Part shown: piece by piece, positions 7,324-15,802 of the stretch
Layout of the letters: every line of letters begins with the position of its first letter
How positions within the stretch are numbered: position 1 is the first letter of the stretch
Assembly: GCA_900551995.1 (NCBI GenBank)
Contig: URXW01000004.1
Coordinates: 11,333 to 75,332 of the forward strand
Direction of reading: 5' to 3'
DNA from: an uncultured Eubacteriales bacterium
GTDB taxonomy: Bacteria > Bacillota > Clostridia > Oscillospirales > Oscillospiraceae
DNA: 64,000 nt
Translations under genes and position numbers: made by a program
Notes under the pieces: generated by a model
Told to the model about the DNA's origin: nothing
Databases searched by the model: none
What the model saw: the letters and a program-made list of their open reading frames with translations, nothing else

Positions 7324-7797
7324 ATGCTGAACAAAATTTTCATCATGGGTCGCCTGACCCGTGACCCGGAGCTGCGCCGCACGCAGTCCGGTATCGCCGT
7401 CACCAGCTTCTCTCTGGCAGTGGATCGTGATTTCAAGACCCAGTCCGGCGAGAAGGAGACGGATTTCATCGACGTGGTCGCATGGCGCGCCACCGCCGAG
7501 TTTGTCGCCAAATACTTCACCAAGGGCCGCATGGCTGTGGTGGAGGGCCGGTTGCAGATGCGCGACTGGACGGACAAGGAGGGCAACAAGCGTCGCTCTG
7601 CCGAGGTCGTGGCGGACAACGTTTACTTCGGCGACTCCAAGCGCGACGGCGACAGCGGAGCCACCGGTTACGCGCATAATAACTACGGCGGCAGCAACGG
7701 CGGCTACTCCGCCCCTGCCGGCGGCTACGCCGCACCCGTAGGCGGCTCTTCCGGTTTTTCCGAGATCGATGATGAGGACGGCGACCTGCCGTTCTAA
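7324..7797 (+). CDS. ssb: Single-stranded DNA-binding protein
   Basis: 157 residues: an OB-fold domain (about residues 1-105, MLNKIFIMGRLTRDPELR at the start), a Gly/Tyr-rich flexible linker and an acidic C-terminal tip ending DEDGDLPF that recruits repair and replication partners. Sits between rpsF and rpsR as in most Firmicutes. Confidence 0.96.
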   Translation: MLNKIFIMGRLTRDPELRRTQSGIAVTSFSLAVDRDFKTQSGEKETDFIDVVAWRATAEFVAKYFTKGRMAVVEGRLQMRDWTDKEGNKRRSAEVVADNVYFGDSKRDGDSGATGYAHNNYGGSNGGYSAPAGGYAAPVGGSSGFSEIDDEDGDLPF

Positions 7798-7837
7798 TGT
7801 GCAAGGCACATGACAATTTATAAAGGAGGAAACTTCC

Positions 7838-8089
7838 ATGGCTATGGAACGCGAAAATAGACCCGTTCGCGGTGGCGGCAAGCGTCGTAAGAAGGTTTGC
7901 CAGTTCTGCGCGGATAAGTGCGAGTGCATCGACTACAAGGACGCCGCAAAGCTGCGCCGCTTCATCTCCGAACGCTCCAAGATCCTGCCCCGCCGCACCA
8001 CCGGCACCTGCGCTATGCATCAGCGTCAGCTGACCGAGGCGATCAAGCGCGCCCGTCAGATCGCTCTGCTGCCTTTCGTGACCGAGTAA
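7838..8089 (+). CDS. rpsR: 30S ribosomal protein S18
   Basis: 83 residues of bS18. The N-terminal [10 protein letters not shown] cluster indicates the zinc-binding form, and the C-terminal [16 protein letters not shown] core is conserved. Last gene of the operon, followed by an intrinsic terminator. Confidence 0.97.
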   Translation: MAMERENRPVRGGGKRRKKVCQFCADKCECIDYKDAAKLRRFISERSKILPRRTTGTCAMHQRQLTEAIKRARQIALLPFVTE

Positions 8090-8115
8090 AAGGCGAACAA
8101 CCAACAAAAGCAAAA

Positions 8116-8147
8116 AACAAGACCTGCCCGCAGGTCTTGTTTTTTTC
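8116..8147 (+). terminator. Terminator of rpsF-ssb-rpsR operon
   Basis: Stem AACAAGACCTG / CAGGTCTTGTT with loop CCCG followed by a run of T. Confidence 0.9.
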
Positions 8148-8161
8148 TTGCCTTTTCTTCC

Positions 8162-9430
8162 TCACTCCGTCATGATCCTCAGGATCACCCGATCCGTCTC
8201 CTTCATGCCCTCCGCGGCCAGCACGCCCACATGGTGGATGGTGTCCTCCACGTCGGTGCCCAGGATCCCGTGCCCTGGCTGGAAGTTATTGCCCCCGGCG
8301 TACATATCGTACCCCAGCAGCCCGCAGTCCACGCTCATGGCGATCTTGGCGGCGCAGCTGGCCTTCGCCCCGTCGCAGATGCACCCGGAGATCATGGCAA
8401 CGGCGTTCTCCAGCGTGTGGCAGATGCCCTCATAGTCCGCGCCCCGCAGCCACGCGATGCCGCAGCCCGCGCCCACGCCTGCGCTCACCGCCCCGCAGTA
8501 GGCACTCAGCCGCCCGATCCCCGTTTTCTGGTGTATGGTGATCAGGTCGCTGAGACACACTGCCCGCAGGATTTTGTCGTCGTCCGCGCCCATGAGCTTC
8601 CCGTACCGCCACACGGGCACCGACGCGGTGATCCCCTGATTTCCGGAGCCGGACACGATGACCACCGGCATCTCGCAGCCGTTCATCCGTGCGTCGGAGC
8701 CTGCGGCGGCCCAGGCTCTGGCCTGCGTCGCCCAGTCCTCGCTGTTTTGCAGCAGCGTGGAGCCGATGTTCGCGCCCCAGCTGTTCCGCAGCCCCTCCTC
8801 TGCGATGGCGGCGTTCAGCTCGATCTGCCGCCCCACCACGGGGCGTATTTTGTCCAAAGGTACAGCTTCAGCGAATGTGATGATGTCTTTAACGTTCAGC
8901 ACGGATTTGTCCTGCAAATTGTCCTCGGCGTTGCCCGATACCGGCAGCTCCCGCAGCACCTCTCCGTCCTTTTCCATGTAGATGATGTTCGTGTGGTTGT
9001 TCGCCACCCGGACACAGGCGTGGTGTCCCTCCCGCCAGCCCGTCAGCCGGATGTCCAGCAGGCACGGCGTCTCCGGGCACGTCACCTTGATGTCCGCGGT
9101 GTCCAGATACGTCTGGATCGCCGCCACGTGCTCCTCCGTCACGTTGGCGATGACCTGAAGCCCCGCATCGGCGTCGCCCGCCACTATGCCCACAGCAATG
9201 GCACCGTCGATCCCGCGCCGGCCGCCCGTATTGGGCACCACCACGGATTTCACGTTCTTCAGGATGTTTCCGCTGATCTCAGCCAGCACTTTTTCCGGTT
9301 TTCCGCCCAACACCTCGCGCAGCTTTGCGGCACAGTACGCGACGGCGATGGGCTCTGTACACCCTGTGGCCAGCAGGAGCTCCTCCTGCAATATCGCCGT
9401 ATACGCGGCGATTTTGGAGTCGTTCAACAT
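8162..9430 (-). CDS. L-cysteine desulfidase/L-serine dehydratase-like Fe-S enzyme (UPF0597 family)
   Basis: About 422 residues matching the UPF0597/CyuA family. The N-terminal GCTEPIA motif and later conserved Cys residues (CGAVSAGVGAGCG, SGCICDGAKASC) are the ligands expected for the [4Fe-4S] cluster. CyuA-type enzymes release sulfide and pyruvate from cysteine. It lies 60 nt downstream of the deaminase gene and may be co-transcribed. The ATG at 9430 sits 8 nt after GGAG; a GTG one codon earlier is possible. The cysteine theme recurs at the serine acetyltransferase locus. Confidence 0.85.
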   Translation of the reverse strand: MLNDSKIAAYTAILQEELLLATGCTEPIAVAYCAAKLREVLGGKPEKVLAEISGNILKNVKSVVVPNTGGRRGIDGAIAVGIVAGDADAGLQVIANVTEEHVAAIQTYLDTADIKVTCPETPCLLDIRLTGWREGHHACVRVANNHTNIIYMEKDGEVLRELPVSGNAEDNLQDKSVLNVKDIITFAEAVPLDKIRPVVGRQIELNAAIAEEGLRNSWGANIGSTLLQNSEDWATQARAWAAAGSDARMNGCEMPVVIVSGSGNQGITASVPVWRYGKLMGADDDKILRAVCLSDLITIHQKTGIGRLSAYCGAVSAGVGAGCGIAWLRGADYEGICHTLENAVAMISGCICDGAKASCAAKIAMSVDCGLLGYDMYAGGNNFQPGHGILGTDVEDTIHHVGVLAAEGMKETDRVILRIMTE

Positions 9431-9490
9431 CACACATTCTCCTTTGTTAAGTTGTTATATTCTATCCGCCCCACCGGGCGTCATAGTCCC

Positions 9491-9970
9491 TTACAGCGCG
9501 GGCACGTCATCCTCCTGCTGCACCCAGTCCCGCACATCCACCACCTGATACTCCGTCTCCGTTTTCCGTATGATCACCGTGGCGATCCCCGCGTTGATGA
9601 CCTGACGGCGGCACATGGCGCAGCTGGTGGCGTCGCCCAGCAGCGCGCCGCTCTGGGCGTCCCGCCCCACCAGATACAGGGTGCTGCCCACCATGTCCCG
9701 CCGGCTGGCGGAGATAATGGCGTTGGCCTCGGCGTGGACGCTGCGGCACAGCTCGTACCGCTGCCCCCGGGGCACCTGCATGGCCTCCCGCGTGCAGAAC
9801 CCCATGTCCACGCAGTTCTTCCGTCCCCGCGGCGCACCGTTGTACCCGGTGGAGATGATCTCGTCGTTTTTCACGATGATGGCGCCGTACACCCGGCGCA
9901 GACACGTAGCCCGCTCCAGCACCGTTTCGGCGATGTCCAGGTAGTAGTTCTCTTTGCTGATGCGCTCCAT
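9491..9970 (-). CDS. dCMP deaminase (ComEB-like)
   Basis: The 159-residue zinc deaminase has HAEANAI (zinc His plus catalytic Glu) and TSCAMCRR (two zinc Cys). The spacing and TGYNGAPRG motif fit deoxycytidylate deaminases, which convert dCMP to dUMP for thymidylate synthesis. Ribosome binding site AAGGAGGCG precedes the ATG. Family membership is clear; substrate is by family inference. Confidence 0.88.
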   Translation of the reverse strand: MERISKENYYLDIAETVLERATCLRRVYGAIIVKNDEIISTGYNGAPRGRKNCVDMGFCTREAMQVPRGQRYELCRSVHAEANAIISASRRDMVGSTLYLVGRDAQSGALLGDATSCAMCRRQVINAGIATVIIRKTETEYQVVDVRDWVQQEDDVPAL

Positions 9971-10056
9971 ATCCGCGCCTCCTTATGTTGTATTTCACGA
10001 ATAATGACCGTAACCATATCATCTGTATGTATGCCACGGAAACAGGCAAAGCCGAT

Positions 10057-10227
10057 TCACTTTTCGTTCTTCCGGAACGCCCTGATAATCACAAATGCAG
10101 CGATAAAAAGACTGACCAATGGGGTTATCTGCCTAAGTAGCGGAATATCCGTGATATATATCAGCACAGCCAATACCGCACCCGCAAGAAGCCCTGCTGT
10201 CAAGAAAAACGTATTCTTACGGTTCAT
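10057..10227 (-). CDS. Small membrane protein of unknown function
   Basis: 56 residues starting MNRKNTFFLTAGLLAGAVLA, with two predicted transmembrane helices and a basic tail FRKNEK. The ATG at 10227 follows GAGGTGTAGGAAA. No recognised family. Confidence 0.55.
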   Translation of the reverse strand: MNRKNTFFLTAGLLAGAVLAVLIYITDIPLLRQITPLVSLFIAAFVIIRAFRKNEK

Positions 10228-10433
10228 TTTCCTACACCTCGCAAGTAAAAGGTAAAATCCCTGCACCGTACATCTTCTTTACGGCCTGCTTTGTAGGTAT
10301 TATAATACAGAACCCCTCCGCCTGACAACCCGCCAGCCCCCACACGCCGCCCGTCGTTTCGCTGAAATTTTCCCTCCAAAACTATGCAAATAGCCAGTCC
10401 CCGCCCCGTTCCTGTCATCCCCCCCCGCCCTGC

Positions 10434-10485
10434 TCCTGTCATTCCGAGCCAGCCCGCAGGCTGGCGTGGGAATCCGTTCCCCCGT
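10434..10485. repeat. Imperfect palindromic intergenic repeat
   Basis: The segment CATTCCGAGCCAGCC / GGCTGGCGTGGGAATC forms an imperfect 15-bp stem around CGCA. Similar 'TGTCATTGCGAG...GGCAATCC' palindromes are scattered between genes in many Oscillospiraceae, so I read this as one copy of a small mobile palindrome. The rest of 10228-10540 holds GC-rich non-coding sequence and nothing else I recognise. Confidence 0.5.
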
Positions 10486-10540
10486 CCCCGCGCCTCCGGC
10501 GCGGAACCCCTTTTTATATTTGCCCCCGCCGGGGTACAAA

Positions 10541-10573
10541 TACAAAAAAAGAACCGGCTCCCGCCGGTTCTTT
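10541..10573 (-). terminator. Terminator of serine acetyltransferase gene
   Basis: Reverse strand stem AAAGAACCGGC / GCCGGTTCTTT followed by a T run (plus-strand A run 10544-10550), 7 nt after the stop codon. Confidence 0.9.
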
Positions 10574-10579
10574 CCCCCC

Positions 10580-11437
10580 TTATCTCGCGTTCTTAAACAC
10601 CGTCTCCGGTGCCGTGATGACCACCCGTGTGTTGTCCGCCACCGACCCGGTGAGGAACGCGTTGCCCCCCACCACGGAGTGCTCGCCGATCACCGTCTCC
10701 CCGCCCAGAATGGACGCCCCGGAGTAGATGGTCACGTAGTCGCATACCGTGGGGTGCCGCTTCCCCGGCAGACTGGCGTGCCCCGCTCTGGGGGACAGCG
10801 CGCCCAGCGTCACGCCCTGATACAGCTTCACGTGGCTGCCGATGACCGAGGTCTCGCCGATGACGATGCCGGTGCCGTGGTCGATGAAGAACCACGGCCC
10901 GATCTGCGCGCCGGGGTGGATGTCGATGCCGGTCCGGCTGTGGGCGTACTCCGTCATCATCCGCGGTATCATGGGGATGTGCCGCAGATACAGCTCATGG
11001 GCGACCCGGTATACGAAAATAGCGAACAGCCCCGGATAGGCGAAGATGATCTCCTCCTTGTCCGCTGCCGCCGGATCGCCGTCGAAGGTGGCTTCAATGT
11101 CCGTCATCAGCATCTGCTGTATCCTCGGCAGCTGCTCTAATATCTCGTGGGTCAGCGCGCCTGCGGCGAACGCCTGATCCTCCGGCAGCGACAGAGCCAC
11201 CTGCGCCGCCAACGCCGTCTCGATCCGCTCCAGCAGCAACGCCGCGTAGCTCTCCGCCGGCAGAGCCATCAGCTGCGCCTCGCCGAAATACGCCGGGAAG
11301 AACAGCCGCCGCAGCTCCTTGATAATGCCGATAATGCTGTTCCGATCCGGCAGATGCAGTTTTTTTCCGTACAGGGGCACCGCCGCCTGTGACATATTTT
11401 CCGCCATGGCAGCGGCGATCTCTCCGTTGGTAAGCAT
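10580..11437 (-). CDS. cysE: Serine O-acetyltransferase
   Basis: 285 residues: an alpha-helical N-terminal domain (about 1-150) and a left-handed beta-helix with hexapeptide repeats (DIHPGAQIGPWFFIDHGTGIVIGE onward). His and Asp of the DHGTG segment match the catalytic dyad of CysE. It makes O-acetylserine, the cysteine precursor. The gene is preceded by a Cys-rich leader peptide and an intrinsic terminator, which strongly suggests cysteine-responsive attenuation. Ribosome binding site GAGAGGAG. Confidence 0.93.
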   Translation of the reverse strand: MLTNGEIAAAMAENMSQAAVPLYGKKLHLPDRNSIIGIIKELRRLFFPAYFGEAQLMALPAESYAALLLERIETALAAQVALSLPEDQAFAAGALTHEILEQLPRIQQMLMTDIEATFDGDPAAADKEEIIFAYPGLFAIFVYRVAHELYLRHIPMIPRMMTEYAHSRTGIDIHPGAQIGPWFFIDHGTGIVIGETSVIGSHVKLYQGVTLGALSPRAGHASLPGKRHPTVCDYVTIYSGASILGGETVIGEHSVVGGNAFLTGSVADNTRVVITAPETVFKNAR

Positions 11438-11454
11438 AGTCCTTATCTCCTCTC

Positions 11455-11496
11455 AAAAAAACAAAAACGGCGGGGGATGCGCTGCATCCTCCGCCG
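11455..11496 (-). terminator. Attenuator terminator ahead of serine acetyltransferase gene
   Basis: Reverse strand stem: arm 11484-11496 pairs with 11468-11480 around a 3-nt loop (12 pairs, one mismatch), followed by TTTTTGTTTTTTT. It lies after the leader peptide stop and 18 nt before the cysE start, so it must be bypassed for cysE expression. Confidence 0.85.
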
Positions 11497-11529
11497 CCTG
11501 CAAACAAAATACAGGTCGCCGCGACCCCT

Positions 11530-11643
11530 TTACAGAGCCGCTCCGGCAGAAAACACACCGCCCGTCAAGACGCAGCAACACGCGCCCGCACAGAATGCGG
11601 ACGTACAGCAGCAGCCGTATACGGTGTGCAGATTGCTGACCAT
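11530..11643 (-). CDS. Cys-rich leader peptide of serine acetyltransferase gene
   Basis: 37-codon reading frame MVSNLHTVYGCCCTSAFC... continuing AGACCCVLTGGVFS to a TAA. Seven of 37 residues are Cys, in two CCC runs and one single. It has its own ribosome binding site (AAGGAGAA, 7 nt before ATG) and promoter, and is followed by a Rho-independent terminator before cysE. This is the classic layout of an amino-acid attenuator: ribosome stalling at Cys codons when charged tRNA-Cys is scarce would prevent terminator formation. It is too short for standard gene calling. Confidence 0.8.
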   Translation of the reverse strand: MVSNLHTVYGCCCTSAFCAGACCCVLTGGVFSAGAAL

Positions 11644-11676
11644 GTGTGTTCTCCTTCTCCGGAAATCTTACACTAT

Positions 11677-11706
11677 ATTATACCGTCTCGCCCTCGCAAA
11701 TGTCCA
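11677..11706 (-). promoter_or_regulatory. Promoter of Cys leader peptide/serine acetyltransferase
   Basis: Reverse strand TGGACA (11701-11706), 18-nt spacer, TATAAT (11677-11682), about 27 nt ahead of the leader ATG. Confidence 0.65.
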
Positions 11707-11843
11707 TTGTCACCTTTCACAAAAACCATACCGTCCCGGTGGCATTTTCCATACCGGCGCACAACACGCCGCCGTAGGGGGATATAGCAAAATGTGACGA
11801 AAATTTTTCGCTTTTAACCGCTAAAGTATAGAGTATATCACGG

Positions 11844-11872
11844 TTGACTTTCTCCCCCTCCGGCGTTAAGAT
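11844..11872 (+). promoter_or_regulatory. Promoter of aromatic leader peptide/permease operon
   Basis: -35 TTGACT (11844-11849), 17-nt spacer, -10 TAAGAT (11867-11872). Confidence 0.5.
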
Positions 11873-11922
11873 TACGACAACAAACAACCGGCCGGTCACC
11901 CCGGCGGAAAAAGGAGCACCCT

Positions 11923-12060
11923 ATGGCACGTTACATGATGCAGCACGATCTGTCCGCGGCAGCCTCCCGCTCCTATTACGCCGGTGCCAGCTCCTTTTTT
12001 GGGGGCTTTTATTGGTACGCCTATTTTACCCCCCTTACCAGGACCGGCTGTAAAGAATGA
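11923..12060 (+). CDS. Aromatic-rich leader peptide of permease/amidohydrolase operon
   Basis: 45 codons, MARYMMQHDLSAAASRSYYA then GASSFFGGFYWYAYFTPL, ending TGCKE. Nine of the 17 residues from YY to YF are Tyr, Phe or Trp. An AAAAAGGAG site lies 7 nt upstream of the ATG. The frame is followed by an intrinsic terminator (12096-12138) before the permease gene, so it looks like an attenuation leader sensing aromatic aminoacyl-tRNA. No other reading of this stretch is convincing. Confidence 0.7.
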   Translation: MARYMMQHDLSAAASRSYYAGASSFFGGFYWYAYFTPLTRTGCKE

Positions 12061-12095
12061 TACCGTTTCACACGTCCCCCTTACAAAGTGCGTTG

Positions 12096-12138
12096 AGCGG
12101 CCTCGTCCCTTACAGACGGGGTCGCTTTTCTGTTTTCC
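12096..12138 (+). terminator. Attenuator terminator before the permease gene
   Basis: Arms 12096-12107 and 12115-12126 pair over 12 positions (two G-U), 7-nt loop, then TTTTCTGTTTT. It sits between the leader peptide stop (12060) and the permease ATG (12176). Confidence 0.8.
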
Positions 12139-12175
12139 CCGCGTCCCCCATCCATAAACAAAAGGAGAAAAAACT

Positions 12176-13357
12176 ATGACTGCAATCATTTCAGCGGCTG
12201 TCATCTTCGTGGTGTTCGCCGTAGGAGACATGGTCTCCGTCAAAACAAGAGCCATCGTGTCCATGCTGCTGGTGGCGTCCGTCGTCTTTCTGGCGGGCTT
12301 CTGGACGGGCATATTCCCCACCACCCTCTTTGGCGACTCTACGCTGCTGAGCATGGCGGGACTGCTGGTGACCATGCTTCTGGTGCATCTGGGCACCACC
12401 ATCCGCTTCCGCGATTTCGGTGCCCAGTGGCGCACCGTCATCATCTCCGCCGTGGCGTGCATCGCCATCTCCGCCGCCGTGTTCTTTCTCGGCCAGCTGA
12501 TCATTGACCGCGGCTTCGCTCTGGTGGGCGCGCCCATCCTCTCCGGCGGCGTTGTGGCGACGCTGACCATGCAGGACATGGCGAAAAACGCCAACCTGCC
12601 CGACCTTGCCGTGTTCGCCACGCTGGTCATGTGCGCGCAGGGCTTCGTGGGCTATCCCGTGGCGTCCCTCTGCCTCAAGAGCGAGGCAAAGCGCATCAAG
12701 GCGCAGATCGACGCCGGCGAGCTGCCGGTGGACGTTACCCCCGGCGCGGCGCAGGCGGCGGCTGCGGGCAGAAGGAAGCTGATCCCCGCCATCCCCGATA
12801 AGTACAACACCCCCAACACCATCATCGCCAAGGTCATCCTCGTTGCGCTGCTGTCCGTGTGGGTGTCCAGCCTGTTCCACGATGCCATCAACAAGCTGGT
12901 CTGGTGCCTGATCTTCGGCGTTCTCTGCAAGGAGCTGGGTCTGCTGGACGAGGACGCGCTGGGCAAGGCGCACGCCACCGGCATCGTCATGCCCATCATC
13001 ACCCTGTCCATCTTCACCAACCTTGCCTCCGCCACCCCCGAGATGGTGGGCGGCATGGTGGTGCCCCTGCTGGTCTGCGTGGTCATCGGCACGGCGGCAT
13101 TCTCCGTCGTCTCCATCCTCGTGGGCAAGATCTTCGGTTACAGCTGGCAGATGTCCATGGCGATCGGCAGCTCCTGCCTGTTCGGCTTCCCCGGCACCGT
13201 CATCATCTCCAACGAGGTATCCGAGTCCACCGGCACCACCCCTGAGGAGCGCGCCGCCATCAACGCCCAGATCATGCCTAAAATGCTGGTGGCGGGCATG
13301 GTCACCGTCTCCATCACCTCCGTGCTGGTGGCGGGCGTAATGAGCGGCTGGCTGTAA
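12176..13357 (+). CDS. Polytopic membrane permease (DUF3100-like)
   Basis: 393 residues with about 10-11 predicted transmembrane helices and a hydrophilic loop near residues 165-205. ILSGGVVATLTMQDMAKN is a conspicuous intramembrane Gly-rich motif. It resembles the DUF3100-type permeases that are paired with M20 amidohydrolases. The amidohydrolase starts 27 nt downstream, so the pair probably imports and cleaves an N-acylated amino acid or similar amide. The upstream aromatic leader peptide hints at an aromatic product. Confidence 0.75.
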   Translation: MTAIISAAVIFVVFAVGDMVSVKTRAIVSMLLVASVVFLAGFWTGIFPTTLFGDSTLLSMAGLLVTMLLVHLGTTIRFRDFGAQWRTVIISAVACIAISAAVFFLGQLIIDRGFALVGAPILSGGVVATLTMQDMAKNANLPDLAVFATLVMCAQGFVGYPVASLCLKSEAKRIKAQIDAGELPVDVTPGAAQAAAAGRRKLIPAIPDKYNTPNTIIAKVILVALLSVWVSSLFHDAINKLVWCLIFGVLCKELGLLDEDALGKAHATGIVMPIITLSIFTNLASATPEMVGGMVVPLLVCVVIGTAAFSVVSILVGKIFGYSWQMSMAIGSSCLFGFPGTVIISNEVSESTGTTPEERAAINAQIMPKMLVAGMVTVSITSVLVAGVMSGWL

Positions 13358-13384
13358 GCCCCCGCATGGAAAGGAGAACGAACT

Positions 13385-14569
13385 ATGACTTCCATTCGTA
13401 CCTACGTTGATTCCGTATTCGATGAGCTTGTGTCCCTCCGCCGGGACATCCACGCCCACCCGGAGCTGGGTATGCACGAGACGCGCACCTCCGCCCTTAT
13501 CCGCCGGGAGCTGGAGAAAATGGGCGTGGACGAGCTCCAGCAGCCCCTGCCCACCGCCGTGGTGGCTCTGATCCACGGAGCCAAGGGCGCGGGCAAGTGC
13601 GTGGCACTCCGCGCCGACATCGACGCCCTCCCCGTCCACGAGGAGTCCGGCGTCCCCTTCGCCAGCCAGACGGAGGGCGTCATGCACGCCTGCGGCCACG
13701 ACCTCCACACCACCATGCTTCTGGGCGCGGCAAAGACGCTCTGCCAGTGCCGCGACCGTTTCGCCGGCACCGTCAAGCTGATTTTCGAGCCCAGCGAGGA
13801 CGCCATGCCCGGCGGAGCCAGAGCACTTGTGGCAGCGGGCGTTATGGAGAACCCCCACGTGGACGCCATCTTCGGCCAGCACGTCTGCCCCTCCGAGAAC
13901 GACACCGTGGGACGTATGCAGCTCTATAAGGGCTACTTCACCAGCGCGGTGGATCTGTTCCACATCACCGTCCACGGCAAGAGCGGCCACGGTGCCGCGC
14001 CCCATACCGCACGGGATGCCATCGCCTGCGCCGGTTACCTCATCACCGTCCTGCAAACCGTCGTCTCCCGCCGTATCGACCCCTTGGAGACCGCCGTCCT
14101 CACGGTGGGCACCATGTCCGGCGGCGACGCCGTCAATATCACCGCAGGGGAGGCGCAGATGGTGGCGGTGCTCCGCTCCTTCAGCGACAATGCGCGGGAT
14201 ACCGCCATTCAGGAGGTCAACCGCATCTGCAAGGGTATCGGCATCGCCTTCGACTGCAACATCGAGGTGCGGCTGGAGGAGGGCTACGCCCTCCAGTACA
14301 ACGACCCCGCCATGATCGACGTGGTGAACGAGGCGGTCACGGCGGCGGGCGGCGCAGCGGAGTTCATCCCCCGCCCCTTCTCCGGCAGCGAGGATTTCAG
14401 CTTCTTCGGACGCTTGACCAACACCCCCTCGGCGTTTATGATGATCGACGCCGGCCACGGCGAGAGCCTCGTCTCCCTCCACAACGGCAAGATCGTCTTT
14501 AACGAGGAGGTCATCCGGCACGGCACCACCGGCCTTGTCTCCATCGCCCTCACCTACCTCAACCGCTGA
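13385..14569 (+). CDS. M20D-family metallo-amidohydrolase (N-acyl amino acid/hippurate hydrolase-like)
   Basis: 394 residues. The opening LRRDIHAHPELGMHE, ALRADIDALPVHEESG and HACGHDLHT segments (Cys/His/Asp metal ligands) plus GSEDFSFF near the C-terminus are typical of the HipO/AbgB group. These enzymes cleave N-acyl or N-aminobenzoyl amino acids. Second gene of the permease operon, ribosome binding site AAAGGAGAA, terminator just downstream. The exact substrate is unknown. Confidence 0.9.
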   Translation: MTSIRTYVDSVFDELVSLRRDIHAHPELGMHETRTSALIRRELEKMGVDELQQPLPTAVVALIHGAKGAGKCVALRADIDALPVHEESGVPFASQTEGVMHACGHDLHTTMLLGAAKTLCQCRDRFAGTVKLIFEPSEDAMPGGARALVAAGVMENPHVDAIFGQHVCPSENDTVGRMQLYKGYFTSAVDLFHITVHGKSGHGAAPHTARDAIACAGYLITVLQTVVSRRIDPLETAVLTVGTMSGGDAVNITAGEAQMVAVLRSFSDNARDTAIQEVNRICKGIGIAFDCNIEVRLEEGYALQYNDPAMIDVVNEAVTAAGGAAEFIPRPFSGSEDFSFFGRLTNTPSAFMMIDAGHGESLVSLHNGKIVFNEEVIRHGTTGLVSIALTYLNR

Positions 14570-14604
14570 CCCTCAAAAACAATAAAAGAAATAAGATCAC
14601 ACAG

Positions 14605-14632
14605 AGGAGACCTGCTCGCAGGTCTCCTTTTA
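14605..14632 (+). terminator. Terminator of permease/amidohydrolase operon
   Basis: Stem AGGAGACCTG / CAGGTCTCCT around CTCG, followed by TTTTAA. Confidence 0.85.
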
Positions 14633-14771
14633 ATACCGAAAAAACAAATAAAAAAATCCCCCAATTCCCCCTAAAATTTCACCTTATTTTCTCCGCGGCT
14701 TTGGCACAAAGTAACGTTGTCACCGGCGACAAAAACCAACGCAAACCACAATAGAATAAGGGGTGAGACGC

Positions 14772-15788
14772 TTGTATGAAACACGGCATATCCCCGCAAA
14801 GCACCGCCTGTCCGCATGGCTGCTGGCGGCGGTGTTTGCCCTCTCCCTGTGTGTCCAGCCGGTCTGGGCGTCACCGGCGGAGCGCACCGTGATCCCCGTT
14901 GGCAAGGCGGTGGGCATCAAGCTCTTTTCCGACGGCGTACTGGTGGTGGGACTGGCGGAGGGTGACACCCCCGCCCGCGCCTGCGGTCTCCGCGAGGGTG
15001 ACATCATCACCGCGCTGGACGGCTGCTCCGTGGACTCCACCGAGCAGGTGCAGTCCCTGCTGTCCGCCGCCGCCGGCAAGCCCATGACCCTCACCGTCCG
15101 CCGCGGCTCCGCCGCCCTGTCCCTCACCGCCGCCGCGCACCAAAGCCCCGCCGGCGCGTGGCAGCTGGGCGCGTGGATACGCGACAGCATGGCGGGCATC
15201 GGCACGCTGACCTACTACGACCCCGCCACCGGGCAGTACGGCGCGCTGGGTCACGGTATCACCGATGTGGACACCGCCCAGCTGATGCCTCTGGCGTCCG
15301 GCTCCATTATGGAGACGTCCGTCCGGGCGGTGAAGCGGGGAGCCAAGGGCGACCCCGGCGAGCTGAAGGGCGACTTCTCCGTCCAGCGTGACGTGGGCAC
15401 CGTCACCGTCAACAGTGACGGCGGCATTTTCGGCACCGTGGCGGATCCGGATTTCCTCCCCGGCGGCACCCCGGTGCCCGTGGCGACAGCCCGTCAGATC
15501 ACCACCGGACCTGCCGAGATCCTGACCACCGTTTCCGGCAATGACACCGCCGCCTACCGGGTGGAGATACTCCGCCTCTACGGCGCGGACGAGCCGACCC
15601 GTAATCTTCTCCTGCGGATCACGGATCCCCGTCTCCTCTCCGCCACCGGCGGCATCGTGCAGGGCATGAGCGGCAGTCCCATCCTCCAGAACGGCCGCAT
15701 CGTGGGTGCCGTCACCCACGTCCTGCTGAACGACCCGACGCGAGGTTACGGCATATTCATCGAAAATATGCTCGAACGGGCGGGATGA
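14772..15788 (+). CDS. spoIVB: SpoIVB-type S55 peptidase
   Basis: About 338 residues: signal/anchor helix (SAWLLAAVFALSLCVQPVWA), a PDZ domain (about residues 45-110, ACGLREGDIITALDG) and an S55 serine protease domain with YGALGHGITD (catalytic His) and VQGMSGSPI (catalytic Ser). SpoIVB signals from the forespore to activate sigma-K processing. A TTG start at 14772 is preferred because GGGGTGAG lies 5 nt upstream; a GTG at 14763 is also in frame but has no ribosome binding site. spo0A, its usual neighbour, is absent here. Confidence 0.9.
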   Translation: MYETRHIPAKHRLSAWLLAAVFALSLCVQPVWASPAERTVIPVGKAVGIKLFSDGVLVVGLAEGDTPARACGLREGDIITALDGCSVDSTEQVQSLLSAAAGKPMTLTVRRGSAALSLTAAAHQSPAGAWQLGAWIRDSMAGIGTLTYYDPATGQYGALGHGITDVDTAQLMPLASGSIMETSVRAVKRGAKGDPGELKGDFSVQRDVGTVTVNSDGGIFGTVADPDFLPGGTPVPVATARQITTGPAEILTTVSGNDTAAYRVEILRLYGADEPTRNLLLRITDPRLLSATGGIVQGMSGSPILQNGRIVGAVTHVLLNDPTRGYGIFIENMLERAG

Positions 15789-15802
15789 CCCCGGCAGCCG
15801 CG

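Noticed and set aside
11717..11899. 60-codon reverse frame between the two leader peptides
   Set aside because: No ribosome binding site or family resemblance, and it overlaps the promoter region of the aromatic leader.
12191..14521. A 776-codon open frame antisense to the permease and amidohydrolase genes
   Set aside because: It is low-complexity in His/Gly/Arg, has no ribosome binding site and mirrors the codon pattern of two well-supported GC-rich genes, so it is a shadow frame.
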